NCBI GenBank assembly: GCA_016790965.1
Contig: JAEUNZ010000001.1
Span: 31,017-95,016, forward strand
Origin: SSSZ01 sp016790965
GTDB taxonomy: Bacteria; Pseudomonadota; Gammaproteobacteria; Burkholderiales; Rhodocyclaceae
Length of the DNA stretch: 64,000 nt
Reading direction: 5' to 3'
In this document: in pieces, positions 14,864 to 22,843 of the stretch
Layout: every line of letters starts with the position of its first letter
How positions within the stretch are numbered: position 1 is the first letter of the stretch
The notes under the pieces: model-generated
What the model saw: only the letters and a program-made list of their open reading frames with translations
The model's database searches: none
Told to the model about the DNA's origin: nothing
Position numbers and translations under genes: made by a program

Positions 14864-17112
14864 GGTTTCTCCTTATGCGTTCCGCTGGCGCGGGGAGCCA
14901 GGCCGCCGAGCAAGCGCCCTCGACGCCGCATGGCAGCGGCATCGAGGAGCATCCTGCCCGCCCAGCGAAAGACGTTGAACTCCGCGATCAGGCCACGCAT
15001 CAGGCGCATGCGGTCGCGCTGTTCAGCCTCCGGCATGGTCAGGGCAAGATGAAGGGCGGAAGCACATTGATCGGCGTCGTAGGGATTTACGATCAGGGCT
15101 TCGGGAAGTTCCCGCGCTGCGCCGGTGAATTGGGACAGGATCAGAACCCCGCGTTCGTCGTCGCGAGCAGCGACGAACTCTTTCGCCACCAGATTCATCC
15201 CGTCATGCAGGCTACTGACGAAGCAGAGTTCGGAAGCGCGATAGTAGGCGTACACGTCCGCCGGCTCATGATGTTCGACCTTGAGGATGATCGGTGGCGG
15301 CCCTTGCCGCTCGAAGCGGCCGTTGATGCGGGTGGCCAACGCCCGCACCTGCGATTCGTGGTGCTGGTATTCGTCGATGCCGGACCGCGACGGCGCGGCA
15401 ACCTGGATGAAACTGAAGCGGCCGATCCACTCCGGATGCAGATCGAGCAAGCGTTCAATGGCGCGAAAGCGTTCCAGGATTCCTTTGGTGTAGTCCAGTC
15501 TATCCACGCCGATACCGAGTCGGTGCCCGACGGGGAGATCGTTGCTGTGCCGCGAACGGGCGCGGCACTCGAGGAGAGGGATTCCGACCACCTCAGCCGC
15601 CGGGGGCCAGTCTATGGAGATGGGATAGGGGTGCACCGCCGTCAGGAATCCACCCAGCGAAACGGTGAAGGACGCACGATCGACCCGAGCTTCGAGGAGA
15701 CGGTCCACGGTATCGACGAAGTTGTTGCAGTGGAACTGCGTATGGAAGCCCAGAATGCTGCTGCCGAGCAGGCCGGTGACGATCTCCTCTCGCCAAGGGC
15801 AGATGGCGAACGACTCCGGATTAGGCCAAGGAATATGCCAGAACGTGATGATCGTGGCGTTGGGCAGACGCTGCCGCACCATGCGCGGAAGAAGCGCGAA
15901 GTGGTAATCCTGGATGAGGATGATGGGATTGGTCGTTTTGGCTTCGGCAACCACGGCGTCGGCGAATTTCTGATTCACGATCTGGTACTGGGCCCAGTCG
16001 GATGAACGGAAAGTGGGTCGCACGTGCGCGATATGGCACAGGGGCCAGAGGCCTTCGTTGGAGAATCCGTAGTAGTAGCCCTCCTCTTCTTTCGGGGTCA
16101 GCCACAGCCGGCGGATCTGATAAGCGGGCTTTTCCGGCGGTACGCTGACGCGGTCGAATTTGTCGACCACTTCCCTGTCGGCGGAGCCGCTTCCGTGGGC
16201 GATCCAGGTGCCCGAACAGGCGCGCATGATGGGCTCGAGGGCGGTCACCAGGCCGCTCGCGGGACGCTGCACTTCGACGCGGTCTCCGCGGTGCTGGTGA
16301 ATGTAGGGTTCCCGATTGGAGACGACGATGACATCCTCGCCGCTCAATTCGTTGCGCAGGATCGCGCGCAGTGCGTCGGCGGTCCAGCTGATCCGTCCCT
16401 CGTCTCGCGCCCGCGTTTCGAGCTCCAGATCCCGGATCAGGCGCTGGAGATCGCTCGCGATGGGACGAAATTCGGGGGGCGGTGCCGGCGCGTCGCCAGT
16501 CGGCTGCCGAATCAGTCCTTCGCCACGGAGCAGGGATTGGATTCCGGCCACCCAGCCCCTCCAGGACAACTGTGCGATGACGACGGTAATGAGAGAGATG
16601 AGTGCAGTCAGGGCAAGGAAGAAATAGAACACGTAGCGATTGGTTTCTTCGCTGCGTCGGGCGATGAAGCTCAAATCGTGAATGAGGATCAACCTGCCGT
16701 CAGGCGCCAACTCCGTGCTCATCGCCTTGATCGAAATGTGGAGCGGACCGAGGGGACTCTGGAGCAGTCTCGGCCCGGGTTGACTCCACTCCGACAACTC
16801 GCTGCAGCGCAAATCGCCGGGGAGGGTCTTGCTGCCGGTAATCTCGCCATCTGCGGTGGCGCAATAGCCGATTGCGTAGAGGCGCTCATCCTGCGAAATG
16901 CGATTGAAGAATTCGCCGACCTTGCCCTTGCGGCCTGCGGAAAGCCGCTCTTCCAGCGGATCGTGCACGGCATTGGCGATCAGGGTCGCGCGAATGTCGA
17001 GGTCGCGCATGAACCAGCTCAATGTGAAATGATCGATGAGATGGCTGGTGCCGTAGGCGACCAGCGCCAAGGTGACCAATAAGGGAAGGACGAATCGGAG
17101 AGAGAGCCTCAA
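14860..17112 (-). CDS. otsA: membrane-anchored sensor-trehalose-6-phosphate synthase fusion
   Basis: 750 residues, much longer than the usual 450-490 of OtsA. Residues 1-260 look like a receptor: TM1 about 7-24, a periplasmic domain about 27-158, TM2 about 160-181, then a HAMP-like linker (about 185-240, ending in LQRLIRDLELETRAR). From about 261 (VIVVSNREPY) the GT20 synthase follows, with IQDYHFALLP, FWHIPWPNPE, GIGVDRLDYTKG and SSLHDGMNLVAKEF, which are donor and acceptor site motifs. It makes trehalose-6-phosphate from UDP- or GDP-glucose and glucose-6-phosphate. The N-terminal part suggests direct control by an extracytoplasmic signal (inference). Confidence 0.93.
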   Translation of the reverse strand: MRLSLRFVLPLLVTLALVAYGTSHLIDHFTLSWFMRDLDIRATLIANAVHDPLEERLSAGRKGKVGEFFNRISQDERLYAIGYCATADGEITGSKTLPGDLRCSELSEWSQPGPRLLQSPLGPLHISIKAMSTELAPDGRLILIHDLSFIARRSEETNRYVFYFFLALTALISLITVVIAQLSWRGWVAGIQSLLRGEGLIRQPTGDAPAPPPEFRPIASDLQRLIRDLELETRARDEGRISWTADALRAILRNELSGEDVIVVSNREPYIHQHRGDRVEVQRPASGLVTALEPIMRACSGTWIAHGSGSADREVVDKFDRVSVPPEKPAYQIRRLWLTPKEEEGYYYGFSNEGLWPLCHIAHVRPTFRSSDWAQYQIVNQKFADAVVAEAKTTNPIILIQDYHFALLPRMVRQRLPNATIITFWHIPWPNPESFAICPWREEIVTGLLGSSILGFHTQFHCNNFVDTVDRLLEARVDRASFTVSLGGFLTAVHPYPISIDWPPAAEVVGIPLLECRARSRHSNDLPVGHRLGIGVDRLDYTKGILERFRAIERLLDLHPEWIGRFSFIQVAAPSRSGIDEYQHHESQVRALATRINGRFERQGPPPIILKVEHHEPADVYAYYRASELCFVSSLHDGMNLVAKEFVAARDDERGVLILSQFTGAARELPEALIVNPYDADQCASALHLALTMPEAEQRDRMRLMRGLIAEFNVFRWAGRMLLDAAAMRRRGRLLGGLAPRASGTHKEKP

Positions 17113-17163
17113 GGTAAATTCTCTCGGCCGGGGATTAAGGCGAATTGCATCGGGTAAGCCCTT

Positions 17164-17742
17164 TCACCTTTCGTAGACCACGTCCACGCGGCGCATTTGG
17201 CGACGGCATGTCGTCTTGCAGTCGCGCGGAGCTTTTTCGTTGCCCATGGAGCTGAGTCGCAATTGCCGTCGTGGGATACCCATGGATTTGAGCGCCTCTA
17301 CGACGACGTTCAGCCGCTGTTGGGCGATGGCGACGTTCAGGGAACGGCTTCCCAGATAGTCCGTATGGGCCACTAGGGTAACGGACTGCTTCGAGTCCGC
17401 TTTGAGCCGCTCGGCGTGCTTGCGCAGGGCTCTGAGGGCGACCGTATCGAGCACCGAACTCCCGAGATCGAAGTAGATGCTTTCTTCGTCCGCGACCGCA
17501 GTCGTCCTGCTCGTTTCGGCAGCGACGACTTCCTGCCGCGGAGTCACAATTTCCGGATCGCTCTCCTCATTCGCCCCGTGGACTGCGGTGGGAACGTCGG
17601 CCGCCGCCGGAGTTGCCTGGGAACCAGTGTGCAGTTCCTTGCGCGCAGTCCCGCAGCCACCGAGCGTGAGCGTCGAGACGAGGAGCAAGCTGGCGGTCAG
17701 GCGAAGGCGCAAAGGCGGATATTGATCGGTGGTGATGAGCAT
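17164..17742 (-). CDS. OmpA-family lipoprotein
   Basis: 192 residues from the ATG at 17742. The signal ends in lipobox LTLGGC with the lipidated cysteine at 30. After a low-complexity linker, residues about 88-190 form an OmpA-like peptidoglycan-binding domain (ESIYFDLGSSVLD, TLVAHTDYLGSRSLNVAIAQ, LSSMGNEKAPRDC). The C-terminal part has a CKTTCRR segment. It would tether the outer membrane to the cell wall. Its place between nhaD and otsA in the stress operon suggests an envelope role under osmotic load. Confidence 0.85.
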   Translation of the reverse strand: MLITTDQYPPLRLRLTASLLLVSTLTLGGCGTARKELHTGSQATPAAADVPTAVHGANEESDPEIVTPRQEVVAAETSRTTAVADEESIYFDLGSSVLDTVALRALRKHAERLKADSKQSVTLVAHTDYLGSRSLNVAIAQQRLNVVVEALKSMGIPRRQLRLSSMGNEKAPRDCKTTCRRQMRRVDVVYER

Positions 17743-17845
17743 TTCATCGAGCGAACTATTTCTCGGTAGCAGGGAACCAGCCTGGCCTGCGCCCGCCGAT
17801 ATCCTCGACGCGGGAATAACCGATGACGGGCGCGCCGGGAGAGGT

Positions 17846-18184
17846 TCAGCGCTTCGGTGCCGACAATTGCTCGAGGCCACGTCGGGTTCGGCGTATCAAA
17901 AACGGTCCGGCCAGCAGCACCAGTCCCAGACTTGCGAGCAGAAACTGCTCGCCGTAGACCAGGATCGGGCTGGCGGAAACCTCGGCCTGCGGTTCCAGTA
18001 GCCAGGCCATCATGGCGATTGCGGAGAGGATGCCCACCAATTCGTGGCCGTCCAGGTCGGTGCCGGAGGCTTTGTCGAGTTGTTCGCGCCACTGGCTGGC
18101 GGGCCATTGCCGCAAGGTGGGAAAAAACTGGAGGGCCAGCCACTGCGTCAAAGTCCAGCGATGGGTCGTGCGATCTTTTGGCAT
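17846..18184 (-). CDS. small membrane protein in the nhaD operon
   Basis: 112 residues from an ATG at 18184, 17 bases after nhaD. It begins with a polar, Trp-rich part (TLTQWLALQFFPTLRQWPAS) and then has two hydrophobic helices (about 52-68, GILSAIAMMAWLLEP; about 75-95, ILVYGEQFLLASLGLVLLAG), ending in a basic tail. The frame remains open far upstream but that is the shadow of nhaD. No family is recognised. Conserved spacing in the operon and the helices support a real gene. Confidence 0.6.
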   Translation of the reverse strand: MPKDRTTHRWTLTQWLALQFFPTLRQWPASQWREQLDKASGTDLDGHELVGILSAIAMMAWLLEPQAEVSASPILVYGEQFLLASLGLVLLAGPFLIRRTRRGLEQLSAPKR

Positions 18185-18201
18185 TGGACCGATCCTTTCG
18201 T

Positions 18202-19485
18202 TCACGCGGGGGGCACGCTGAGGAGAAGGTAGGCCCCGGCGCCGGCGAAGTAGCCGATGAGGGCCAGCCAGCTGATTTTGCGCACGTACCAGAAGAAGTG
18301 GATCTTTTCGAGGCCCATGGCCGCCACGCCGGCGGCGGAACCGATGATCAGGATCGACCCCCCGGTGCCCGCGCAATAGGCCAGGAATTGCCAGAGCAGG
18401 CTGTCCGCCGGGAAGCGGGCCAAGTCGTACATTCCCATCGATGCCGCGACGAGGGGGACGTTGTCGACGATGGCGCTGACGATTCCGATCACGAGGATGA
18501 TGAGTTCCTGTCGGCCGATCGTCTGGTCGAGCCACCGGGCCAGGGCGCCGAGGATGTGGCTGTGCTCCAGAGTTGCCACCGCTAGCAGGATGCCGATGAA
18601 GAACACCAGGGAGCTGAGGTCGATCTTGCTCAGGGCGTGAGCCAAGGTGAAGTGGGTCTTGAATTCGTCTTCCTTGTGCCGGTGGACCAGGTCGCCGACC
18701 AGCCAGAGGATGCCCAGGCCGAAAAGGATGCCCATGAAGGGCGGCAGGTGGGTCACCGTCTTGAAGGCGGGCACCGCCACCAGAATGCCGATACCGAGGA
18801 AGAACATGAGCTTGCGTTCGAACTCCGTGGTTCCCAGGCCGTGGTCCTCGTCGGTACGCCCCGGGCTCACGACTTCGCGTCCGCGCAGCAGATAGGCGGT
18901 GATCGCCAGGGGAATCAGCATGCTCACCAGGGACGGCAGGAGGAGCGAGCGAATGGTGGCGATCGGGGTGATCTGGCCGCCGATCCACAGCATCGTTGTC
19001 GTGACGTCGCCGATAGGAGACCAGGCACCGCCGGAATTCGCCGCGATGACGATGATCCCGGCGAAGAAGAGGCGGTCCTCCCGGCGCTCCAGAAGCTTGC
19101 GCATGAGGGAAATCATGACGATCGTGGTCGTCAGATTGTCCAGAATGGCGCTGAGGAAGAAGGTGACCATGCCGACGACCCACATGAGGGTGGAGAGACT
19201 CCTCGTGCGGATCTGGCGGGTGATGACCTCGAAGCCGTTGTGGGCGTCGACCACCTCGACGATGGTCATGGCCCCCATCAGGAAGAAGACGATCTGCGCG
19301 GTACCGGTCAGCGACTCGCCCAGCTGTTCGCTGACCCGATGGGCATCGCCCGTGCCCAGGGCATAGAGGGTCCATAACAGACCGGCGCCGATGAGTGCGG
19401 AGGCAGACTTGTTGATCCCGAGCGGGTGCTCGAGGGCAATGGCAGTGTAGGCAAGCAGGAAGACGACGATGAGGGTGGAAAGCAT
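18202..19485 (-). CDS. nhaD: Na+/H+ antiporter NhaD
   Basis: 427 residues, about 12 membrane helices, ion-transporter superfamily. Motifs include LDNLTTTIVMISLMRKLLERRED, IIVIAANSGGAWSPIGDVTTTML and VDNVPLVAASMGMY, the two pseudo-symmetric DN/SP elements of NhaD. It exports Na+ (or Li+) in exchange for protons at alkaline pH. It is the first gene of the minus-strand stress operon. A NhaR-type regulator is divergent, with a palindrome in the shared 200-base region. Confidence 0.93.
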   Translation of the reverse strand: MLSTLIVVFLLAYTAIALEHPLGINKSASALIGAGLLWTLYALGTGDAHRVSEQLGESLTGTAQIVFFLMGAMTIVEVVDAHNGFEVITRQIRTRSLSTLMWVVGMVTFFLSAILDNLTTTIVMISLMRKLLERREDRLFFAGIIVIAANSGGAWSPIGDVTTTMLWIGGQITPIATIRSLLLPSLVSMLIPLAITAYLLRGREVVSPGRTDEDHGLGTTEFERKLMFFLGIGILVAVPAFKTVTHLPPFMGILFGLGILWLVGDLVHRHKEDEFKTHFTLAHALSKIDLSSLVFFIGILLAVATLEHSHILGALARWLDQTIGRQELIILVIGIVSAIVDNVPLVAASMGMYDLARFPADSLLWQFLAYCAGTGGSILIIGSAAGVAAMGLEKIHFFWYVRKISWLALIGYFAGAGAYLLLSVPPA

Positions 19486-19635
19486 CGGGCGGGTCGGAGC
19501 GGATCGGAGTGGTGGCGCGGTCCGGACTTCTGGAGGACCGCGACCGTTCCTTCGGAGGGGGTCGCATGCCGCTTTCGGCGACTGGCGCTCCGGCTGGCGG
19601 CACTACCTTAGCCTAGTGCGTCTTGAATAAAAAGT

Positions 19636-19659
19636 CGAATAATATTGTGCGATTATTCG
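19636..19659. promoter_or_regulatory. palindromic operator candidate between nhaD and nhaR
   Basis: CGAATAAT (19636-19643) and ATTATTCG (19652-19659) form a perfect inverted repeat with an 8-base spacer, 26 bases before the nhaR start. Layout and location are typical of an autoregulatory binding site of a LysR-type protein. A related TTGAATAA lies at 19623-19630. Confidence 0.6.
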
Positions 19660-19685
19660 GGTTATACGAATCATGAAAGTCGGCG

Positions 19686-20588
19686 ATGAACCATAAGCAT
19701 CTGTTCTACTTCTGGAAGGTGGCCAAGTTGGGAAGCGTCCGCAAGGCCGCTGCCGCGATCAATATGACGCCGCAGACCTTGAGCGGCCAGATCGGCCTCC
19801 TGGAAGAGAGCCTGGGGACGGAACTTTTTGCCCGGCGGGGAAGATCCATCGTCCTCACTGATGCCGGAAAGCTCGCCCTGGAATATGCGAACGAGCTCTT
19901 TGCCCTGAGCGCGGAGCTGGAAGTGGCGATCAAACACCTTCCCCGGGGGCGGCCGGCCCAGTTCCAGGTGGGCGTCTCCGATGCCGTGCCCAAGTCCCTG
20001 GCATGCACACTGTTGCAGCCGGCGATTCTGGGCGAGCAAAGCACGCGCATCGTCTGTCGCGAATGGCGCTTGGACCGACTCCTTGCTCAACTGGCAGTGC
20101 ACGAGATCGATCTCGTGCTGGCCGACGGCCCGGTTCCCCCCAATACCGGCGTTCGAGCCTACAACCACCGCTTGCTCGAGTCGGGGATCAGCTTCCTGGC
20201 CTCGCCCAGCATCGCGCAGCAACAGGAAGGAGCCTTTCCCGGCTCCTTGGGAACCTTGCCGCTGCTCCTGCCCGGAGAGGATGCGCATGTGCGCTCCGCC
20301 CTCAACGCCTGGCTGGAGAAAAAGCGGCTTCGGGCGCGCATCGTCGGCGAATTCGACGACAGCGCGCTCATGGGCGCCTTCGGCCGCCAGGGGATCGGTG
20401 CCTTTCCCGTTCCCACGGTGGCCGAGCGCGAGTTTCTCGATACGGGCGACCTGGTCGTTCTCGGCCGTACACAGGAGGTTCAGGTCAGTTTTTACGCCAT
20501 TTCCGTCGAGCGCCGCCTGACCCATCCCTGCGTGGTGGCCATCACGCGTTCGGCGCAGCAGATCGGCACGCCACCGGCCCCCGCTTGA
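19686..20588 (+). CDS. nhaR: LysR-family transcriptional activator NhaR
   Basis: 300 residues. The N-terminal winged HTH (MNHKHLFYFWKVAKLGSVRK, then TPQTLSGQIGLLEESLG) begins with the NhaR-typical LFYFW. The effector part from about residue 90 has FQVGVSDAVPKSLA and IDLVLADGP, both characteristic of NhaR proteins, which sense Na+ and activate antiporter genes. It is divergent from nhaD, so it probably controls that operon, including trehalose synthesis (inference). Length is equal to E. coli NhaR. Confidence 0.9.
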   Translation: MNHKHLFYFWKVAKLGSVRKAAAAINMTPQTLSGQIGLLEESLGTELFARRGRSIVLTDAGKLALEYANELFALSAELEVAIKHLPRGRPAQFQVGVSDAVPKSLACTLLQPAILGEQSTRIVCREWRLDRLLAQLAVHEIDLVLADGPVPPNTGVRAYNHRLLESGISFLASPSIAQQQEGAFPGSLGTLPLLLPGEDAHVRSALNAWLEKKRLRARIVGEFDDSALMGAFGRQGIGAFPVPTVAEREFLDTGDLVVLGRTQEVQVSFYAISVERRLTHPCVVAITRSAQQIGTPPAPA

Positions 20589-20611
20589 GGGGCCGACAGA
20601 CCGAGGGCACT

Positions 20612-21553
20612 TCAGTCGGCGCGCCAGGGCAATGGGGGAGCCGCGAGGCGCGATCTGCTTCCGTCGCCGATGGGGCCGAAGAGGGCTTCGCCGCGTTCCC
20701 ACTGGCCCTGGGCTTCGGCGATGACGGCCCGGCTGGAGCCGACGAAGTTCCACCACATGTGGACCGGTTCCGCGAAAGGCTCTCCCCCCAGGAGCAAGAC
20801 CCGCGTATCCGCGCCCAGCAGGAGGCTCAGGTGGTCCTGGCCGCGTCCGAGATAGGCGAATTCGTCGGTTGCGAAACGCTCGCCGGCAACTTGCGCCGCG
20901 CCGCTGAGCGGAACGAGTCCATATTCGAAATCGGGCTCCAGGGCGAGGGTGAGGGTCGTCGGCACCGTGCTGGCGATGTCCAGACCGAGCAGGGGCGAAT
21001 GGACGCGGGGAGGCGCAGCGTGGTCGCCATAGGTTCCGGCCAGCAAGGTCAGGGTGGCGCCCCCCTCCTGCCAGCGGGGCAATACCGGATGATGGGCGAA
21101 ATCAGGCGCGCAGTGCTCGTTTTCCGGCGGCAGCGCGATCCAGAGCTGTGCTGCATGCAGGCGTTGACCGTCGACCAGCGAATCTTCGGTATGTACGATG
21201 CCGCGGCCGGCGGTCATCAGATTGACTTCTCCCGGCCGAATGACTTGCTCGTTCCCGAGACTGTCCCGGTGGAGCACCTCGCCCTCGATCAACCAGGTGA
21301 AGGTCTGCAGTCCGATGTGGGGGTGGGGTCCCACGTGCATCCCTCGTCCGGCAGGGAATTCGACAGGGCCGGCGTGGTCGAGGAAGCACCAGGCGCCGAC
21401 CATGCGCTGCTGACGGCTGGGCAGCAAGCCTTGGAAAATCCGGATAGTTCGATCACTTTCCCGAAGATGCGCCGAGCAGAAACACCGGAAAGTAGAGTTT
21501 GACGAACCCGACCATCTTGTCAATGAAGAGGCCGGTGAACATGGGAGCGACAA
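20612..21553 (-). CDS. pirin family protein, N-terminally truncated
   Basis: The frame is open for 313 residues but only the part from about residue 38 (FQGLLPSRQQRMVGAWCFLD) is pirin. Metal-binding residues of the first cupin are visible in GPHPHIGLQTFTWLIEGEV and GIVHTED; the second cupin follows (HMWWNFVGSS). Normal pirins have about 30 further residues before this point, with a different sequence. The first 35 or so residues here are read out of frame from a permease gene, so the true start has been lost by deletion. Bacterial pirins are quercetinase-like or regulatory; activity of this version is doubtful. Confidence 0.7.
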   Translation of the reverse strand: MSLPCSPASSLTRWSGSSNSTFRCFCSAHLRESDRTIRIFQGLLPSRQQRMVGAWCFLDHAGPVEFPAGRGMHVGPHPHIGLQTFTWLIEGEVLHRDSLGNEQVIRPGEVNLMTAGRGIVHTEDSLVDGQRLHAAQLWIALPPENEHCAPDFAHHPVLPRWQEGGATLTLLAGTYGDHAAPPRVHSPLLGLDIASTVPTTLTLALEPDFEYGLVPLSGAAQVAGERFATDEFAYLGRGQDHLSLLLGADTRVLLLGGEPFAEPVHMWWNFVGSSRAVIAEAQGQWERGEALFGPIGDGSRSRLAAPPLPWRAD

Positions 21554-21677
21554 GGGATGGGTCGGTCAGCAGAACGGCGCCGAGCGCAGCGACCGGTGCG
21601 AACATGATGACGCTGTAGCCGCGATAGGCGACAAACATCAAGAAGCAGAGTGCGGACAGGACGATGAGAAAGTCCAT
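21453..21677 (-). pseudogene. GntP-like permease, N-terminal fragment
   Basis: 74 residues beginning MDFLIVLSALCFLMFVAYRG and passing through LFIDKMVGFVKLYFPVFLLGA look like the first helices of a GntP-type carboxylate permease of about 450 residues. The frame breaks by what looks like one lost base after LLGA; in the shifted frame it goes on as IFGKVIELSGFS and then runs directly into pirin sequence at about 21430-21447. It has a good ribosome binding site (CCCGGAGGAAACC before the ATG) but cannot give a working transporter. Confidence 0.7.
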
Positions 21678-22000
21678 GGGTTTCCTCCGGGTGTGGTTGT
21701 TGAGTGCCGATCCCTTTGCAACAGCCGTGCCGGATTTATAAGCGATTGAATATTGGGTATTTATACCGGATTAGTCGGCGTCGCGACGCATTTTCGTGTC
21801 CGCCGTCACGACGATCTGTCCGGCAGGGCAGACAGTGGCGGCGCCGCAGTGAGCGACCCCTCCACGCTATGGAGGTTGGGGGTCGTCACCAGGGGGGCGC
21901 GAGAACTGCGCGCGTGACGCGAGCGGAAAGACTCTGCAGCGCCTGCCCTTCATCCATCGTTTTATCCCCTGCCGCGTCCCCTGGCGCGGGCCGCAATCCC
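21678..22000. other. non-coding region between permease fragment and alpha/beta hydrolase
   Basis: About 320 bases. An imperfect palindrome, CGGATTTATA at 21730-21739 and TTTATACCGG at 21759-21768, lies upstream of the truncated permease and may be its old operator or promoter. An open frame of 139 codons on the plus strand has no ribosome binding site, poor composition and overlaps the hydrolase gene, so I do not accept it. Confidence 0.4.
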
Positions 22001-22843
22001 TTATGGACAGCGCTTACCCGAACTGCGCTCGCAACCGACCTGGTCCAACCTGGCGCGGAGGGCCGGTCCGTAAGCGTCGGCCAGGTGAACGTCGTCGTGA
22101 CCGGCCTCTGGGATCAGGACTAGTTCCGCCTTGGGAACCCGGGCCTGGATCAGCCGGCTATGAGCCGAGGGGATGAAGGTGTCGGCTTCGCCGTGGATGA
22201 GGAGCAGAGGACCCTGGATGGCCGTGGCGGCAGTACAGGTGTCCAGGGGGTAGCGGACGATGAATCCCGGCAGGTAGGGGTAGACGGTCTTGGTGAGTTC
22301 TTTGAGGCTGCAATAGGGAGAGACGAGAACGGTCAGGGCCGGCTGGACTTCCGCCGCCAGGATGGCCGCCGGACCGCTGCCCAGGGAGCGCCCGTGGATC
22401 ACCTTGGGGGCGCCGGGGTAGCGGGCTTCCAGGGCCGTCCAGGCGGCCCGCACGTCGGCCAGGAGCTGGGCTTCGCTGCTGACGCTGCCGCTGCTCTTGC
22501 CGTAGCCCCGGTAGTCGATCATGAAGAGGTCCAGATTCGCCTGGCGGTAGAGATCGTGGTTGGAGAACCAGCTGTCCAGGTTGCCGCCGTTGCCGTGCAG
22601 GAAGAACACCACCCCCCGGGGATGGGGCAGCCGCAGGTTGAGGGCCGAGAGACTGCCGCCGGGAACCGGGATGCTGACTTCCTCGACATCCTTGGGCAAC
22701 CGGAAATCGTGCTGGGAGGGCAGCGGCTCGCCGCGGAAGATGAGGCTTTCCTGGGTCCACCAGATCCAGGCGACGAGGCCGACGTAGGCAAGGGCCAGAA
22801 GGAAGATCCCTCGCCCCGCCAGGCTGAGCAGGCTAGCCCTCAC
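22001..22843 (-). CDS. membrane-anchored alpha/beta hydrolase (BEM46/ABHD13-like)
   Basis: 280 residues. An N-terminal helix (about 9-29, GRGIFLLALAYVGLVAWIWW) anchors it in the membrane. The hydrolase fold shows the oxyanion loop FFLHGNGGNLDSW, the nucleophile elbow HGRSLGSGPA (Ser), LLLIHGEADTFIP (Asp) and EAGHDD (His), so the triad is complete. Substrate is not predictable; relatives are called lysophospholipases or peptidases without much evidence. Its ATG lies inside the 3' end of spoVR (11 bases overlap), suggesting co-transcription. Confidence 0.85.
   Translation of the reverse strand: MRASLLSLAGRGIFLLALAYVGLVAWIWWTQESLIFRGEPLPSQHDFRLPKDVEEVSIPVPGGSLSALNLRLPHPRGVVFFLHGNGGNLDSWFSNHDLYRQANLDLFMIDYRGYGKSSGSVSSEAQLLADVRAAWTALEARYPGAPKVIHGRSLGSGPAAILAAEVQPALTVLVSPYCSLKELTKTVYPYLPGFIVRYPLDTCTAATAIQGPLLLIHGEADTFIPSAHSRLIQARVPKAELVLIPEAGHDDVHLADAYGPALRARLDQVGCERSSGKRCP

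Noticed and set aside
17846..19603. 585-codon frame overlapping nhaD on the minus strand
   Set aside because: Only the last 112 codons, after nhaD, look like a protein; the rest is an out-of-frame shadow of nhaD.
21704..22123. 139-codon plus-strand frame
   Set aside because: No ribosome binding site, no recognisable sequence, overlaps the hydrolase 3' end.
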